Assembly: GCF_003675855.1 (NCBI RefSeq)
Contig: NZ_RCIH01000004.1
Location: 1 to 64,000, forward strand
DNA from: Halostella salina
GTDB taxonomy: Archaea; Halobacteriota; Halobacteria; Halobacteriales; Natronoarchaeaceae
Length of the DNA: 64,000 bases
Reading direction: 5' to 3'
Made by a program: the position numbers and the translations under genes. Shown here in pieces: positions 8,727 to 17,107 of the stretch (its first letter is position 1; each line of letters opens with the position of its first letter). The notes beneath the pieces are model-generated. The model searched no databases. It saw only the letters and a program-made list of their open reading frames with translations, and was not told the origin of the DNA.

Positions 8727-9038
8727 TCAGCGCCGCGTCTCTAGCTCCGCCCGCAGGTCCGCGACGTCCATGTCCTTCATCGCCAGGAGCACGAGCAGGT
8801 GGTAGACGATATCGGCGCTCTCGTGAGCGATCTCCTCGCGGTCGTCGTCCTTCGCCGCGAGGACCAGTTCGGTCGTCTCCTCGCCCAGCTTCTCCAGCAC
8901 CTCGTTTTCCCCCTTCTCGCTGGTGAACAGCGAGGCGGTGTAGGAGTCCTCGGGCAGGCGCTCCTTGCGGTCCTCGATGACGGCGAACAGCTCGTCGACC
9001 ACGTCGTCCGCGCCGTCCGCGTTCGCGTCCCCGCTCAT
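8727..9038 (-). CDS. hisE: Phosphoribosyl-ATP diphosphatase
   Basis: This 103-residue all-alpha MazG-like enzyme performs the second step of histidine synthesis (PR-ATP to PR-AMP plus pyrophosphate). The motif KLGEETTELVLAAK and, downstream, HESADIVYHLLVLL supply the metal-binding Glu/Asp residues. It is a stand-alone HisE, not fused to HisI. Its ATG overlaps the TGA of the upstream bifunctional-nuclease-family gene (ATGA, 9035-9038), so the two are translationally coupled. Confidence 0.92.
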   Translation of the reverse strand: MSGDANADGADDVVDELFAVIEDRKERLPEDSYTASLFTSEKGENEVLEKLGEETTELVLAAKDDDREEIAHESADIVYHLLVLLAMKDMDVADLRAELETRR

Positions 9039-9484
9039 GCCAGCTCCGCCACCTCCCGGATGTCGTCGAGTTCGTCGAACTCCTCGCGCGGCTGGCGGCC
9101 GCTCTCGAACACCGACTCGTCGACGCTGACCGGCGCGTTCGTCCGGGCCGCGAGCGCCAGCGAGTCGCTCGGCCGGGCGTCGATCGTCGCCTCGCCGCGC
9201 GGCGTCTCGACGGTCAGGTCGGCGATGTACGTGCCGTCCTCGACCGCGCTGACGGTCACGTCCGCGACGCGGCCGCCGAGTTCCTCGATCACGTCGAGCA
9301 GCAGGTCGTGGGTCAGCGGCCGCCCGATGTCCTCGGCGTCCAGTCCGCGCGCGATGCTCGCCGCCTCGTCGAACCCGATGAAGATAGGGAGCACGTCGCG
9401 CTCGTCCTCGACGGCGAGAACGGCGACCGGCACCGGCCCGTCGGGTGTCCCGGCAACGCGCACGGCGTCGATAGTCGCGTCCAT
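9035..9484 (-). CDS. Bifunctional nuclease family (DUF151) protein
   Basis: This 149-residue protein has the family core: LPIFIGFDEAASIARGLD, RPLTHDLLLDVIEELGG and ARPSDSLALAART, in this order. Plant and Thermotoga members have been called DNase/RNase or hexapeptide-fold proteins; the biochemical role in archaea is unclear. It sits between pdxT and hisE on one strand and overlaps hisE by four bases. Confidence 0.88.
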   Translation of the reverse strand: MDATIDAVRVAGTPDGPVPVAVLAVEDERDVLPIFIGFDEAASIARGLDAEDIGRPLTHDLLLDVIEELGGRVADVTVSAVEDGTYIADLTVETPRGEATIDARPSDSLALAARTNAPVSVDESVFESGRQPREEFDELDDIREVAELA

Positions 9485-9519
9485 ACAGGAGGGTCGGGCC
9501 GCAGGGAGAAAAGTTTCCC

Positions 9520-10116
9520 TTACTGCGTCGCCGGCGGCTCGGCGAAGAAGGCGAGTTCGTGGATCCGGTCGTCGTCGGTCAGTTCGGGGTGGAAGGAGGT
9601 GCCGACGACGGGGCCGTCCCGAACGGCGACCGGGCGGCCGTCCCACTCGGCCAGCACCGCGGCGTCGCCCACGTCGGCGATGACCGGCGCGCGGATGAAC
9701 ACGGCGGGGAACGGTTCGTCGAGCCCGTCCACGTCCAGCGGCGCTTCGAAGCTGTCCTTCTGTCGGCCGAAGGCGTTGCGCTGGACGGTCACGTCGACCA
9801 GGTCCAGCGTCCGCACGCGCTCGTCGCCCGCGTCGGCCGCCATGACGATGAGGCCGGCACAGGTCGCCAGCACCGGCTTGCCGGCGGCAACGTGGTCGCG
9901 TATCTCGGCGGCGATCCCCTCGTCGTGCAGCAGGCGGGAGATGGTCGTCGACTCCCCGCCCGGGAGCAGGAGTACGTCGCAGTCCGGCACGATCCCGGCG
10001 TCGCGTATCTCCACGACCTCGGCCTCGCGGCCGCGGCGCTCGGCGGCGCGGCGGACGGCGTCCCCGTGTTCGCTCACGTCGCCCTGGACGGCGACGACTC
10101 CGGCGGTAAGCGTCAT
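9520..10116 (-). CDS. pdxT: Pyridoxal 5'-phosphate synthase glutaminase subunit
   Basis: This 198-residue class I glutamine amidotransferase supplies ammonia to PdxS for PLP synthesis. Visible motifs: GVVAVQGDVSEH at the start, LLPGGESTTISRLL, nucleophile Cys in PVLATCAGLIV, and the His-Glu of SFHPELT near the C-terminus. pdxS is not in the window. It is the middle gene of a minus-strand run Sec61-beta, pdxT, DUF151, hisE. Confidence 0.95.
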   Translation of the reverse strand: MTLTAGVVAVQGDVSEHGDAVRRAAERRGREAEVVEIRDAGIVPDCDVLLLPGGESTTISRLLHDEGIAAEIRDHVAAGKPVLATCAGLIVMAADAGDERVRTLDLVDVTVQRNAFGRQKDSFEAPLDVDGLDEPFPAVFIRAPVIADVGDAAVLAEWDGRPVAVRDGPVVGTSFHPELTDDDRIHELAFFAEPPATQ

Positions 10117-10166
10117 CGCTCCCCGCTACGTGTCCCGAGTAAAAAACCCGCTCGGCCCGCGGCCAG

Positions 10167-10328
10167 TCACCCGACGATCGTCAGGATCTGCACCAGGACT
10201 CCGAAGAGGACGCCGAAGGCGACGACTGTCTTCGGGTCGATGGTGATGGCGTTCCGGTCTTCCGCGTCGAAGTAGCGGACGAGTCCCGCGCTGGACATCA
10301 GCCCGCCGCTGTTCTCTCCGCTGCTCAT
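10167..10328 (-). CDS. Preprotein translocase subunit Sec61-beta
   Basis: This 53-residue protein, easily missed by gene callers, begins [20 protein letters not shown] and contains [19 protein letters not shown], the single transmembrane helix near the C-terminus. A Gly/Ser N-terminal tail, the AGLVRYFD motif and the D-P before the helix are characteristic of archaeal Sec61-beta, the non-essential third subunit of the SecYE-beta channel. Located just upstream of pdxT, a neighbour order I recall from other haloarchaea. Confidence 0.92.
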   Translation of the reverse strand: MSSGENSGGLMSSAGLVRYFDAEDRNAITIDPKTVVAFGVLFGVLVQILTIVG

Positions 10329-10446
10329 ACCCGCATGTCGGCAACGACTGGGCGTAAACCTTTCGCACCTGTGCCGCCTCTGTCGCCGGCGTACACGAGT
10401 GGGAAACCCTTATGCGAGACGCGCGGCAACCTATGCCGAGCGCAGC

Positions 10447-10716
10447 ATGACTGTAACACTCAAGGACTTCTACGCCGACTGGTGTGGCCCCTGCAAGACG
10501 CAGGACCCCATCCTCGAGGAACTCGAGGAGGACTGGGAGGGACGCTTCGAGGTCGAGAAGATCAACGTGGACGAGGAGCAGGACGTGGCCAACGAGTACC
10601 AGGTCCGATCGCTTCCCACGCTCGTCGTCGAGAACGACGACGGCATCGTCGAGCGGTTCGTCGGCGTCACCCAGCGCGACGACATCGAGTCCGCGCTGGA
10701 AAGCGCCGGTGCCTGA
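10447..10716 (+). CDS. Thioredoxin
   Basis: This compact 89-residue thioredoxin-fold protein has active site DWCGPCKTQDP near the N-terminus (Cys at about residues 14 and 17), the cis-Pro of RSLPTLVV and the GVTQRDDIESAL C-terminal helix. It is shorter than E. coli thioredoxin because the first strand and helix are trimmed. The ATG at 10447 is chosen because AAACCCTTATG (about 10404-10414) makes a promoter at about 35 bases and the upstream in-frame ATG lies in it. Immediately followed by 3'-UTR repeat copy B. Confidence 0.9.
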   Translation: MTVTLKDFYADWCGPCKTQDPILEELEEDWEGRFEVEKINVDEEQDVANEYQVRSLPTLVVENDDGIVERFVGVTQRDDIESALESAGA

Positions 10717-10852
10717 CGACCTTTTTCCCGGTCGGGTGTCCTCGCCCGCCTTCGGCGGGCTGCGGGCACCCTCCCGGCAAAAAGCTCGGCCAAAAAGGCC
10801 GCTCACTCGCTTCGCTCGTTCGCGGTGAAACGCCGCCTTCGGCGGCGTATGC
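10717..10852 (+). repeat. 3'-UTR structured repeat, copy B (downstream of thioredoxin)
   Basis: It starts directly after the TGA: CGACCTTTTTCC, hairpin GCCCGCC-TTC-GGCGGGC, GGCAAAAAGCTCGGCC, AAAAAGGCCGC, an inner hairpin (10799-10825), then GAAACGCCGCC-TTC-GGCGGCGTATGC. Blocks and order match copy A at 1731-1862, whereas the inner stem sequences differ, so structure seems conserved more than sequence. A further T-run (TTATTTTTTC) follows at 10853-10862. Confidence 0.7.
10799..10825 (-). repeat. GA-type hairpin inside 3'-UTR copy B
   Basis: On the minus strand: CCGC, GA, AC, GA, GC, GAA, GC, GA, GT, GA, GCGG. Watson-Crick two-pair blocks alternate with tandem G.A pairs around a GAA triloop. 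Confidence 0.55.
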
Positions 10853-10924
10853 TTATTTTTTCAACCATCAGCGATAGCGACCACCGCACCGTTCGCGACT
10901 GATGTGGTTTGAACCGTTTTGGTC

Positions 10925-10947
10925 ACCGATGTGGTTACCACATCGGT
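10925..10947. repeat. Near-perfect palindrome, possible operator
   Basis: ACCGATGTGGT, T, ACCACATCGGT: 11-bp arms around one base, with an extra half-site copy GATGTGGTT at 10901-10909 and a second GGTCACCG on the right. No gene start lies immediately downstream, so the role is unclear. Confidence 0.5.
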
Positions 10948-11077
10948 CACCGGATCGGTTACAAAACCACCGACAAGCGTAGCTACTCGGACATTGCCAC
11001 GCGGCCGCGCTGGCGTTTTATCGCCAGCGCACGGGGGAGGGCAGGCGCTCGAAGCGTGTCGCGGCGACCGCCGGCGT

Positions 11078-11100
11078 CTCCGTGAGCGAAGCGAACGGAG
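11078..11100 (+). repeat. GA-type hairpin H1
   Basis: CTCCGT, GA, GC, GAA, GC, GA, ACGGAG; near-copy at 11182-11204. The loop core GCGAAGC is the stable DNA mini-hairpin sequence. Confidence 0.55.
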
Positions 11101-11181
11101 GCTCGTGAGACCTCCGGTCTCACGGTGACTCGCGCAGACTAGCGGTCCTTAGCGAGAATCGCGCAGCGATTCTGGCGGCGT

Positions 11182-11204
11182 CTCCGCGAACGAAGTGAGC
11201 GGAG
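11182..11204 (+). repeat. GA-type hairpin H2
   Basis: CTCCGC, GA, AC, GAA, GT, GA, GCGGAG. Differs from H1 by paired changes (T-A to C-G, G-C to A-T) that keep both stems. Confidence 0.55.
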
Positions 11205-11258
11205 GCTCGGAGGGCGCGGAGCGTCCTCCGGTGGACATGAAAAGGGCGCAGCGAGTAG

Positions 11259-11279
11259 CGAGGAAGCGAAGCTTCCTCG
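11259..11279 (+). repeat. Perfect hairpin with GAA loop
   Basis: CGAGGAAGC-GAA-GCTTCCTCG, 9-bp stem, in the gene-free stretch between the thioredoxin and F420-reductase genes. Confidence 0.55.
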
Positions 11280-11341
11280 GACCGTTCGAGCGGGCCTACG
11301 GCCCGCGAGAAGAGCCTGCCAAGGCCGAGCAAGGGCTTTCC

Positions 11342-12010
11342 TCACTTGAACTCGACGCCCACGTCGTGCATCCCGTCGTTGTGCCGGGCGATGTTGATCA
11401 GGAGCGGCGTCACGCTCTCGACTTCGGCGGCGTTGGCGACCGGGCCGGCGTCGAGCGCCCGGATCCCCTCGATCGCCTCCGCGAGCATCGTGACGGTCTC
11501 CTTCGCGCCGTCGTCGTCGCCGACGACCAGCGTGTCCACGTCGAGTTCCACGTCGAGGTTGGCGAGGCGGTCGGCCGCGAGGTTGTGGAACGCGCCGACG
11601 ACCGGCACCTCGTCGGGGGCCGCGCCGGCGGCGACGGCGGTGACGCTGCCCGCGCCGGGCCGGTGGTAATGCATGCCGTCCTCGTCGCCTTTCATGCCGA
11701 CCGCCGGCGAGACGAGTATCGTGTCGTCGTCGAGCCGGTCCGCGACCGCCTCGACCGTGTCGGAGACGTGGTACGGCGGGACGGCGACGACGACCACGTC
11801 CGCACGGTCGGCGGCCATCCCGTTCTCGAACCCCTTGATCTCGCAGTCGACGCCGCGGCTGTCGAGTTCGGTCTCGTACTCCTCGGCTTTGTTGCGGGCC
11901 TTCTCCGGCTCCCGCGAGCCGATCAGCACCTCGTGGTTGGTGTCGTACGCCCAGCGGAGCGCGAGTCCCTGCCCGATGTCGCCGGTGCCGCCGAGTAGTG
12001 CGATTCGCAT
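11342..12010 (-). CDS. npdG: NADPH-dependent F420 reductase
   Basis: This 222-residue Rossmann protein moves hydride between NADP(H) and coenzyme F420. The N-terminus MRIALLGGTGDIGQGLALRW is the dinucleotide-binding loop; IGSREPEKA follows, where the Ser-Arg binds the NADP phosphate. AVPPYHVSDTV and ARHNDGMHDVGVEF near the C-terminus are typical of the archaeal family. It is the last gene of a minus-strand group with membrane proteins upstream. Confidence 0.92.
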   Translation of the reverse strand: MRIALLGGTGDIGQGLALRWAYDTNHEVLIGSREPEKARNKAEEYETELDSRGVDCEIKGFENGMAADRADVVVVAVPPYHVSDTVEAVADRLDDDTILVSPAVGMKGDEDGMHYHRPGAGSVTAVAAGAAPDEVPVVGAFHNLAADRLANLDVELDVDTLVVGDDDGAKETVTMLAEAIEGIRALDAGPVANAAEVESVTPLLINIARHNDGMHDVGVEFK

Positions 12011-12034
12011 ACGTGGGGGTCGGACGCTCGGGGA

Positions 12035-12628
12035 TTAAGCGTTGTGAGTCCGGGCGGCGTCGCCGCCGTTTCCGTCGCCCTCACGGTCCCCCGCCGAGCG
12101 GGCCGCCAGCGCGACGCCGACGGCCTGCGCGAGCAGGAACCCGGCGACGACCTCGGTCCGGGAGAGCGTCAGGCCGAGCGCCGTCGCGGCGGCGAAGCCG
12201 ACCGCGGCGACGGCGAGCCAGCCGCCGACCAGCCGCTCGAAGTCGCCGCCGTCGAGGCCGAGGCGGTCCAGCCCGCCGTAGAACGCCAGCCACGCGGCGA
12301 CCGGCGTCAGCGCGGACACCGCCGCCGGGAGGACGAGGGCGGCGGGGAGGCCGAGCAGCCGGTCCAGCGCCGCGAGCGTCGGGAGCAGTCCGTAGGGAAG
12401 GTACAGCACCAGCAGCCAGAAAAACGAGGTCGCGCCGTCCGGGTCCGCGCCGAGGCGCTCGTAGCCGGTCCGGTCGAGCCAGTCGGCCGCGAGCCAGGCA
12501 ACGACGGCCGCCAGCACCGCCACGGCGACGGTCGGAACGCCGGGCGCGGACAGCTCCCCGGCGAACGCGCCCGCCACGGCGAGCAGGTAGAGTGTGCTCG
12601 CAAACGTCGCCAGCCAGTTCCAGTCCAT
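12035..12628 (-). CDS. Polytopic membrane protein, unknown
   Basis: This 197-residue protein has about five to six hydrophobic helices: residues 8-25, 32-48, 68-88, 92-115, 135-155 and 160-175. It carries WLAFYGGLDRLG (about 111-122), which resembles WLAYYGGYDRIR in the next gene upstream, so the two may be distant paralogues or share a family. Start MDWNWLATF lies two bases after the upstream gene's stop, indicating an operon. Function unknown. Confidence 0.7.
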   Translation of the reverse strand: MDWNWLATFASTLYLLAVAGAFAGELSAPGVPTVAVAVLAAVVAWLAADWLDRTGYERLGADPDGATSFFWLLVLYLPYGLLPTLAALDRLLGLPAALVLPAAVSALTPVAAWLAFYGGLDRLGLDGGDFERLVGGWLAVAAVGFAAATALGLTLSRTEVVAGFLLAQAVGVALAARSAGDREGDGNGGDAARTHNA

Positions 12629-12630
12629 CG

Positions 12631-13008
12631 TCAGACAGCTTGCCGGATCCGGTCGTAGCCGCCGTAGTACGCCAGCCAGGTGGCAAAGAGGAACACGAGC
12701 GCGAACGCTACGCCGCGGAGCGTGAGCGCGAGTGTCTCGCCCGGCACGACGCGCTCGACCAGCCACAGCAGCGGCGCGCTGAGCAGGATCGTCCCCCAGA
12801 ACAGCGTCAACTCGCCCGGCCGGTCGTCGCCCTCGCTGATGCTGCGACCGAGGATCCGGGAGACGATCGGGTACGCGACGACGAACGCGAGGGCCGAACC
12901 GAGGAGGAACGACGCGGGACCGGTCCCGAGCGACGCCCCGGCGACGATCGCAGCCAGCAGCGAGAGGGCGGCGGTCCAGGCACGCCGTTCGAGCGTTGCG
13001 CTGTCCAT
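12631..13008 (-). CDS. Small polytopic membrane protein, unknown
   Basis: This 125-residue protein has four predicted helices and a C-terminal WLAYYGGYDRIRQAV, similar to a motif inside the following gene. The start MDSATLERRAWTAAL gives a short cytoplasmic amphipathic lead. It is tightly linked to the next gene (two-base gap). No function recognised. Confidence 0.7.
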   Translation of the reverse strand: MDSATLERRAWTAALSLLAAIVAGASLGTGPASFLLGSALAFVVAYPIVSRILGRSISEGDDRPGELTLFWGTILLSAPLLWLVERVVPGETLALTLRGVAFALVFLFATWLAYYGGYDRIRQAV

Positions 13009-13040
13009 ACCCCGTCTCGGGACCCGTCCCGGATAAAGGC

Positions 13041-13298
13041 TCAGGGAGCGTCCTCGTCGTCGGGGTTCGCGGCCGCCCCGTCGACGCCCGCGCCGTCGTA
13101 CGCGTCGCGCTCGCCGACCGCGCGGAGCCGCTGTTCAACGTCGGTCTCCAGGGCGTCGAGGCGGTCAGGGTCCGCGTCGCCGCGCTCCCGCAGGCGGCCG
13201 ATCTCGGCGCGGGCCGCTGTCAGCAACCGGCGAGCCTCGGCCTTGTCGGCCTCGGCGGCGCGGGCGAGTTTGGACTCCACGCCGTCGATGTCGGGCAC
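13041..13298 (-). CDS. Small coiled-coil protein, haloarchaeal family
   Basis: This 85-residue protein is mostly predicted helix: DIDGVESKLARAAEADKAEA onward, in heptad-like pattern through residue 60, then an acidic disordered tail (GAAANPDDEDAP). It matches the type of haloarchaeal protein I recall as DUF7553, without known function. It is in the same orientation as the membrane protein pair downstream. Confidence 0.65.
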   Translation of the reverse strand: MPDIDGVESKLARAAEADKAEARRLLTAARAEIGRLRERGDADPDRLDALETDVEQRLRAVGERDAYDGAGVDGAAANPDDEDAP

Positions 13299-13358
13299 GG
13301 GCGACCTGCGACGCGGAGCCGGAAAAGGATCGGGTCAAGCCGGGTCGGTCGGGAGCGG

Positions 13359-14225
13359 TCAGTCCAGCAGGTCGGGGAGGTCGTTGACGGAGTCGACCAC
13401 TGCGGCGGCCCCGGCGGTCTCGTACTTTTCGCGCCCTGAATCGCCGGTGAGGCCCCCAGTGAGGACGCCGACGCCGCGGTACTCGTGGTCGGGGTCGGCC
13501 GCGTCGGCGTTGACGGCGGTCCGCACGTCGTCCAGCGTGTCGCCGACGAAGACGACGCGTTCTGCGTCGAACCGCTCGGCGAGCGTCACGAGCGCCGCGG
13601 GGTCGGGCTTGCCGGCCTCCCAGTCGTCCATCGTGAACCGGTGGTCGGCGGGCACGTCGAGGCCGACCCGCTCCAGCGCGATGCTCGCCTCGGCCGCGGG
13701 GCGGCCCGTGAGCACGCCCACGTCGTAGCGCTCTGTCAGCGCGTCGAGGGTCGACGCGTCGGCGATGGTCGGCTCGTCGTGGATGAACCCCGCCGTCTCG
13801 ATGTCGAGCTCGCCGCCCTCGATGGCGCGGTACAGCTCCGCGCCGAGGTACAGCTGCTGGAAGACCTCGCGCAGGCGCTCGCGGTCCCAGCGCTCGCGGA
13901 CGCGCTCGGCCGCGTTCGCGCCCAGCGCGTCGACGACGACCGCCTCCGCGGCGTCGACGCCCCCGCCGCGCTCGGCGATGGCGTCGGTGTAAGCGTCGAG
14001 GCTGTCGCCGTACCCCTCGCCCGCCGCGAGCACGTACAGCGCCGCGGCGTCGGTAAGTTCCCAGTCGTTGTTGAACCCGCCGGCGTCCTTGAACCCCTGA
14101 ATCGCCGCCTTCGGGATCGTCCGGTCGTATACGTGCTCGATAGACTCGACGATGGCCCGGCGGTATGAGTCGGCCACGTCGACGAGCACCCCGTCGACGT
14201 CTAACACGACTGCGTCGGCGTTCAT
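13359..14225 (-). CDS. HAD-superfamily hydrolase, TIGR01548 type
   Basis: This 288-residue phosphatase-fold protein has motif [14 protein letters not shown] (nucleophile Asp and acid Asp), motif [10 protein letters not shown], motif III Lys in WEAGKPDP and motif [10 protein letters not shown]. The long helical cap (about 20-170) and [15 protein letters not shown] match the TIGR01548 family, whose substrate is not established. Start chosen at MNADAVVLD, which places motif I at the N-terminus. Confidence 0.85.
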   Translation of the reverse strand: MNADAVVLDVDGVLVDVADSYRRAIVESIEHVYDRTIPKAAIQGFKDAGGFNNDWELTDAAALYVLAAGEGYGDSLDAYTDAIAERGGGVDAAEAVVVDALGANAAERVRERWDRERLREVFQQLYLGAELYRAIEGGELDIETAGFIHDEPTIADASTLDALTERYDVGVLTGRPAAEASIALERVGLDVPADHRFTMDDWEAGKPDPAALVTLAERFDAERVVFVGDTLDDVRTAVNADAADPDHEYRGVGVLTGGLTGDSGREKYETAGAAAVVDSVNDLPDLLD

Positions 14226-14302
14226 GTCGGACGGCAGGCAGGGCGGGGATAAGGGCGTGTCGCTCGCGGGCGATACGGACGCCGGCGTCCGTGGCGGTCG
14301 GA

Positions 14303-14710
14303 TTACCGCGGACCATCCGGCCTGTCGACGGCGCGGTACAGCGTGTCGCCCGGGATCTGCTCCCGGTCGACGGGGACCGCCGGCCCGTCGCCGCCGAGCG
14401 TGGTGAACAGCAGGTCGGCGTCGGCCCGGTTGGCGGCGTCCCGCAGCGGGCGGTGCAGCTCCGGCGGCGCGTTCAGCGCGTAGACGGCGTCGGCGTCGGC
14501 GTACACCGTCGGGTCGGGGTCGGTCACGTCGTCGCGGACGAACGCGACGCCCTCGGGGGTCGGCCGGTCGTGGATGTCCGTCGCGACGACGGCGACGCCG
14601 CGGGCGGCGAGCGCGGCGGCCACGTCGGTCCGGCGGCCGATCCCCACCTCGACCACGCGGTCGTAGCGGGCCAGTCGACGGGCGAGGGCGTCGGTGGACG
14701 AACGGGTCAC
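14303..14710 (-). CDS. UPF0146 family protein
   Basis: This 135-residue Rossmann-like protein reads [40 protein letters not shown] and [12 protein letters not shown], the conserved order of UPF0146. The fold resembles a small methyltransferase, but the usual SAM-binding GxGxG is reduced to GIGR. Function unknown. It is divergent from the archaemetzincin gene with 40 bases between starts, sharing one promoter region. Confidence 0.85.
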   Translation of the reverse strand: MTRSSTDALARRLARYDRVVEVGIGRRTDVAAALAARGVAVVATDIHDRPTPEGVAFVRDDVTDPDPTVYADADAVYALNAPPELHRPLRDAANRADADLLFTTLGGDGPAVPVDREQIPGDTLYRAVDRPDGPR

Positions 14711-14750
14711 GGGCGGGATGTTTATTGGCCACGCCGCCTAATGGCTGTTC

Positions 14751-15272
14751 ATGCTCGTTGACATCGTGCCGGTGGGGGACGTTCCTGCCAGGATCAAACG
14801 GCAGGCGTCCGAGGGGCTTCGGAACGTCTACGACTGCGACGTGAACGTCCACGAGCCCCAGTCCATCCCCAACGGCGCGTACGACAGCAACCGCAACCAG
14901 TACGGCGCGGAGGAGTTCATCAAACTCGCCTCCCGGGTCGGCGACGGCGAGAAGAACATCGCCGTCACCACCAAGGACCTGTTCTACCGGCGGCGCAACT
15001 ACGTGTTCGGTCTCGCCTACCTCGACGGCAACGGCAGCGTCGTCTCCACCTATCGGCTCCAGACCTCCAGCGACGGCGGCTTCTCGAACAAGGACGCCGG
15101 CGAGATCTTCGGCGACCGCGTCCGCAAGGAGATCGTCCACGAGATCGGCCACACGCTCGGCCTCGAACACTGCGACAACAACCGCTGCGTGATGAACTTC
15201 TCGCCCACCGTGCGCGAGGTCGACGTGAAGGAGGAGAGCCTCTGTGGCACCTGTCAGCGACAGGTGCTCTGA
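14751..15272 (+). CDS. amzA: Archaemetzincin metalloprotease
   Basis: This 173-residue protein has the extended zinc motif [15 protein letters not shown] (three zinc-binding His plus catalytic Glu), followed by [11 protein letters not shown] (Met-turn) and ESLCGTCQ; the four Cys (CDNNRC and CGTC) bind a second zinc. This is the metzincin-clan family AMZ; physiological substrate in archaea is unknown. ATG at 14751 begins [12 protein letters not shown], the conserved first strand. It converges with RLI, stops 18 bases apart. Confidence 0.93.
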   Translation: MLVDIVPVGDVPARIKRQASEGLRNVYDCDVNVHEPQSIPNGAYDSNRNQYGAEEFIKLASRVGDGEKNIAVTTKDLFYRRRNYVFGLAYLDGNGSVVSTYRLQTSSDGGFSNKDAGEIFGDRVRKEIVHEIGHTLGLEHCDNNRCVMNFSPTVREVDVKEESLCGTCQRQVL

Positions 15273-15290
15273 CCGGTCCCGCGTCCCGCC

Positions 15291-17105
15291 CTACGGCGCG
15301 TAGTAGTACTCGCCGTCGCTTTTCTGCTGGCGGTCCAGCTGGCTGCCCGGCTTGTTGATCCGCGGCCGGCCGACCCGCTCGTCGCGCCGGAACGTGATCT
15401 CCAGGTTGGCGAGGAAGTCGTTCATCCCCGAGCGCATGTCCTGTGGCGTGCCGGCGTGGCCGTGTTCGGCCGGCTCGCCGTCGAACACCATCAGCCGGTC
15501 GGAGAGCAGGTCGATCATGTAGATGTCGTGGTCGATGACCAGCACCGTCGCGTCCTGACTCTCGGCGTAGCGCCGGATGGCACGCGTCGCCTGCACGCGC
15601 TGTTCCACGTCGAGGTGGGCGCTCGGCTCGTCGAGCAGGTACACGTCCGCGGTCTCGGAGAGGCAGGCCGCGATCGCGACGCGCTGGCGCTCGCCGCCCG
15701 ACAGGTCCGTGAGGTTCTGCTCCATGATCCGCTCCAGCTGGAGCGGCTGGGCGATCTCCGTGTTCCAGTACGACGAGCCGAACTGGTCGGTGATGGAGGA
15801 GAGGAACGCGTCGACCCGCATCGGCTGGTCGATCTCGACGTACTGGGGCTTGTAGGAGATGTCGAGCGAGAAGTCGACGTCCCCCTCGTCGGGTTCGAGG
15901 TCGCCCGTCAGCAGTTTGGCGAACGTCGACTTCCCGATGCCGTTGGGGCCGACGATGCCGAGCACCTCGTTCTCGCGGATCTCGCCGCCCTCGACCTCCA
16001 GCGAGAACTCGCCGTCGCCGTAGGACTGCGAGAGGTCGGGGTACTCGACGAGCGTGTCGGCCGCCGAGGCGGTCCGGGGGGCGTGCTGCTCGAACTCGAT
16101 GGCCTCCGGGCGGATCCGCATGTTCTCGTTGTCGAGGTAGCCCGCGAGGTACTCGTTGATCCCGTTCCGGACGGACTTCGGGGACGTGATGACGCCGTAC
16201 GCCCCGGGTTCGCCGTACGCGACGTGGAGGTTGTCCGCGAGCAGGTCCAGCACGGCGAGGTCGTGCTCGACGACGAGCATCGACTTGTCGCCCTCCTGGG
16301 CGAGTTCCTGAATGAGGCGGGCGACGGTGACGCGCTGGCCGATGTCGAGGTACGGCGTGATCTCGTCGAGGAAGTAGAAGTCGGCCTCGCGCGCGAGACA
16401 GGCCGCGATGGCGACGCGCTGAAGCTCGCCGCCGGAGAGGTCGTCGATGGCCTGGTCCATCACCGGGCCGATGGAGAGGCGTTCGACGAGGTAATCAAGG
16501 TCGCCGCGCTCGTCGGTCCGTTCGAGCAGCTGGCGGGTGTTGCCGTCGAACTGCGAGGGGATCTGGTCCACGTACTGGGGCTTGCGCGCGACGGTCACGT
16601 CGCCGGACTTCACGTCGGCGATGTAGTCCTGCAGTTCGGTGCCGCGGTAGGCGTCCAGCGCGTCGTCCCAGTCCGGGTCGGCCGCGTGGTCGCCGAGATT
16701 GGGGACCATCTCGCCCGCGAGGATGCGGACGGCCGTCGTCTTCCCGATGCCGTTCGGCCCGAGGATGCCCGTGACCTGACCCTCCTGGGGGACCGGCAGG
16801 CCGTACAGCGAGAACGCGTTCTCGCCGTAGCGGTGGGCCGGGTCGTCCTGCAGTTCCTGTGGCAGGTTGATGATCTCGATGGCGTCGAACGGGCATTTCT
16901 CGACGCAGATGCCACAGGACTCGCCCAGACAGATCTCCTCGCTGATGCGGACCTGGTCCGGTTCCCCTTCCTCCGTCTCGGGGCCGCGGAGCGTGATGCA
17001 CTCCTTCCCGGTTCGGTTCGGCGGGCAGTAGTTCTTGCACTCGTAGTTACAGCGGTCGGGCTGGCACCTGTCCAGATCGACGACCGCGATGCTGTCCTGG
17101 GCCAT
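15291..17105 (-). CDS. Ribosome recycling ATPase ABCE1/RLI
   Basis: This 604-residue protein splits 70S ribosomes after termination. The N-terminal domain has two 4Fe-4S clusters (CQPDRCNYECKNYC, then CLGESCGICVEKCPFD). NBD1 carries GPNGIGKTTAVR, signature DLSGGELQRV and YFLDEITPYLD; NBD2 carries GPNGIGKSTFAK, LSGGERQRV and YLLDEPSAHLD. A hinge joins them. Start at MAQDSIAVVDL, two bases after the stop of the EMC6-like gene, so they form one transcript. Confidence 0.97.
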   Translation of the reverse strand: MAQDSIAVVDLDRCQPDRCNYECKNYCPPNRTGKECITLRGPETEEGEPDQVRISEEICLGESCGICVEKCPFDAIEIINLPQELQDDPAHRYGENAFSLYGLPVPQEGQVTGILGPNGIGKTTAVRILAGEMVPNLGDHAADPDWDDALDAYRGTELQDYIADVKSGDVTVARKPQYVDQIPSQFDGNTRQLLERTDERGDLDYLVERLSIGPVMDQAIDDLSGGELQRVAIAACLAREADFYFLDEITPYLDIGQRVTVARLIQELAQEGDKSMLVVEHDLAVLDLLADNLHVAYGEPGAYGVITSPKSVRNGINEYLAGYLDNENMRIRPEAIEFEQHAPRTASAADTLVEYPDLSQSYGDGEFSLEVEGGEIRENEVLGIVGPNGIGKSTFAKLLTGDLEPDEGDVDFSLDISYKPQYVEIDQPMRVDAFLSSITDQFGSSYWNTEIAQPLQLERIMEQNLTDLSGGERQRVAIAACLSETADVYLLDEPSAHLDVEQRVQATRAIRRYAESQDATVLVIDHDIYMIDLLSDRLMVFDGEPAEHGHAGTPQDMRSGMNDFLANLEITFRRDERVGRPRINKPGSQLDRQQKSDGEYYYAP

Positions 17106-17107
17106 CG

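Larger units (their letters stand above)
10853..11341. other. Repeat-rich gene-free stretch
   Basis: I see no credible gene. The stretch holds an 11-bp inverted repeat with one-base centre (10925-10947), two direct copies of GATGTGGTT (10901, 10928), two 33-base near-copies (11073-11105 and 11177-11209) that each fold into a hairpin, and a 9-bp perfect stem with GAA loop at 11259-11279. It separates the thioredoxin gene from the converging F420-reductase gene and probably carries terminators for both. Confidence 0.6.
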
